This document shows positions 63,827 to 64,000 of a stretch of 64,000 bases of DNA, piece by piece. Every line of letters begins with the position of its first letter. Position 1 is the first letter of the stretch. The translations under genes were made by a program, and so were the position numbers. The notes beneath the pieces were generated by a model. That model saw only the letters and a list, made by a program, of their open reading frames with translations, was not told where the DNA came from and did no database searches. The DNA comes from Thalassospira lucentensis MCCC 1A00383 = DSM 14000 (GTDB lineage Bacteria; Pseudomonadota; Alphaproteobacteria; Rhodospirillales; Thalassospiraceae), in the NCBI RefSeq assembly GCF_000421265.1, contig NZ_ATWN01000001.1, positions 744,001 to 808,000 on the forward strand, given 5' to 3'.

Positions 63827-64000
63827 ATGTCGAATAAAGTCTTAGCAAAAGGCCTGGCCGGGGCCCTGGCGGCAAGTGTCGCCCTGGTTCCGATGATGGC
63901 ATCGGCTGGCGAGCTTGTTATTGAAAGCTGGCGTAACGATGATATTGATATCTGGAACGACAAGATCATTCCGGCATTCAATGAGCAACACCCGGACATT
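63827..64000 (+). CDS. Extracellular solute-binding protein of a sugar ABC transporter, N-terminal part
   Basis: The first 58 codons of a periplasmic binding protein; the window ends inside it. A signal peptide (about 1-27, LAGALAASVALVPMMASA) precedes GELVIESWRNDDIDIWNDKIIPAFNEQHPDI, the usual first strand of family 1 sugar-binding proteins. AGAGGAGG lies before the ATG. By context it probably binds an amino sugar or muropeptide sugar. Confidence 0.8.
   Translation, partial: MSNKVLAKGLAGALAASVALVPMMASAGELVIESWRNDDIDIWNDKIIPAFNEQHPDI

Noticed and set aside
1-64000. Defence island, prophage or mobile element
   Set aside because: No integrase, transposase, phage structural gene or CRISPR array was seen, and gene order is mostly conserved core.

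Overview
The window looks like a chromosomal segment of a free-living alphaproteobacterium. Supporting markers are a PopZ gene directly upstream of valS, the run argS - SPOR protein - nagZ - M50 protease - scpA - scpB - tatABC - serS - surE - pcm - LysM/M23 lipoprotein, an alphaproteobacterial LexA box (GTTC-N7-GTTC) before uvrA, and mitochondrial-type complex I assembly factor homologues close to yajC-secDF. Moderate GC, gene order and protein style suggest Rhodospirillales, perhaps Thalassospira-like. The genus is inference from memory, not a computed match. No phage, IS element, CRISPR array or integrase was found; most of the segment is core genome.

Region 1 (1-5590) is a nickel/cobalt handling locus. 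It holds the end of a CbiM-type ECF substrate component, a periplasmic CbiL/NikL-like helper, CbiQ, CbiO and an MFS exporter with a histidine-rich tail. On the other strand lie a second NikL-like protein and a DUF4198 (NikK-like) periplasmic protein. Each of the three exported helpers is predicted to begin with histidine after signal cleavage. Region 2 (5588-14344) has an orphan parallel beta-helix protein, a LiuR-like MerR regulator, a Pat-type acyl-CoA synthetase/GNAT fusion, a small unknown protein, two identical tRNA-Asn genes and a tRNA-Cys, and a chemoreceptor that joins an Aer-type PAS domain to a C-terminal PilZ (c-di-GMP) domain. Region 3 (14846-20898) has an isoaspartyl methyltransferase homologue, a rhodanese, a TolC-type porin, popZ and valS.

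Region 4 (21122-27717) contains pabB-pabA-pabC (p-aminobenzoate for folate), a degenerate EAL-like protein with a cysteine tail, an FMN riboswitch with its own promoter and terminator controlling ribB, and then xthA and erpA on the minus strand. Region 5 (27958-41929) is the conserved core run listed above, plus a lone Fe3+-type ABC ATPase and a DUF815 AAA protein. Region 6 (42165-50898) has yajC-secD-secF, an EamA transporter broken by a frameshift, an Mth938/NDUFAF3-like protein, an FAD oxidoreductase, an MscS channel, an NDUFAF6-like squalene/phytoene-synthase-fold protein and an exported protein of unknown function.

Region 7 (50959-56414) has trmFO, an unknown membrane protein, and uvrA with a readable SOS promoter. 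Region 8 (56545-64000) is an amino-sugar (GlcNAc/MurNAc) catabolic locus. On the minus strand are a BadF-type sugar kinase, a GntR/UTRA regulator, a SIS-domain deaminase/isomerase, nagA, a Gfo/Idh/MocA oxidoreductase and a class IIA fructose-bisphosphate aldolase. Divergent from these are murQ and the start of a sugar ABC transporter. The divergent promoter carries five TGGTAT/ATACCA half-sites, the likely operator of the GntR regulator. Together these genes would take MurNAc or GlcNAc phosphates to GlcNAc-6-P, GlcN-6-P, fructose-6-P and on into glycolysis.
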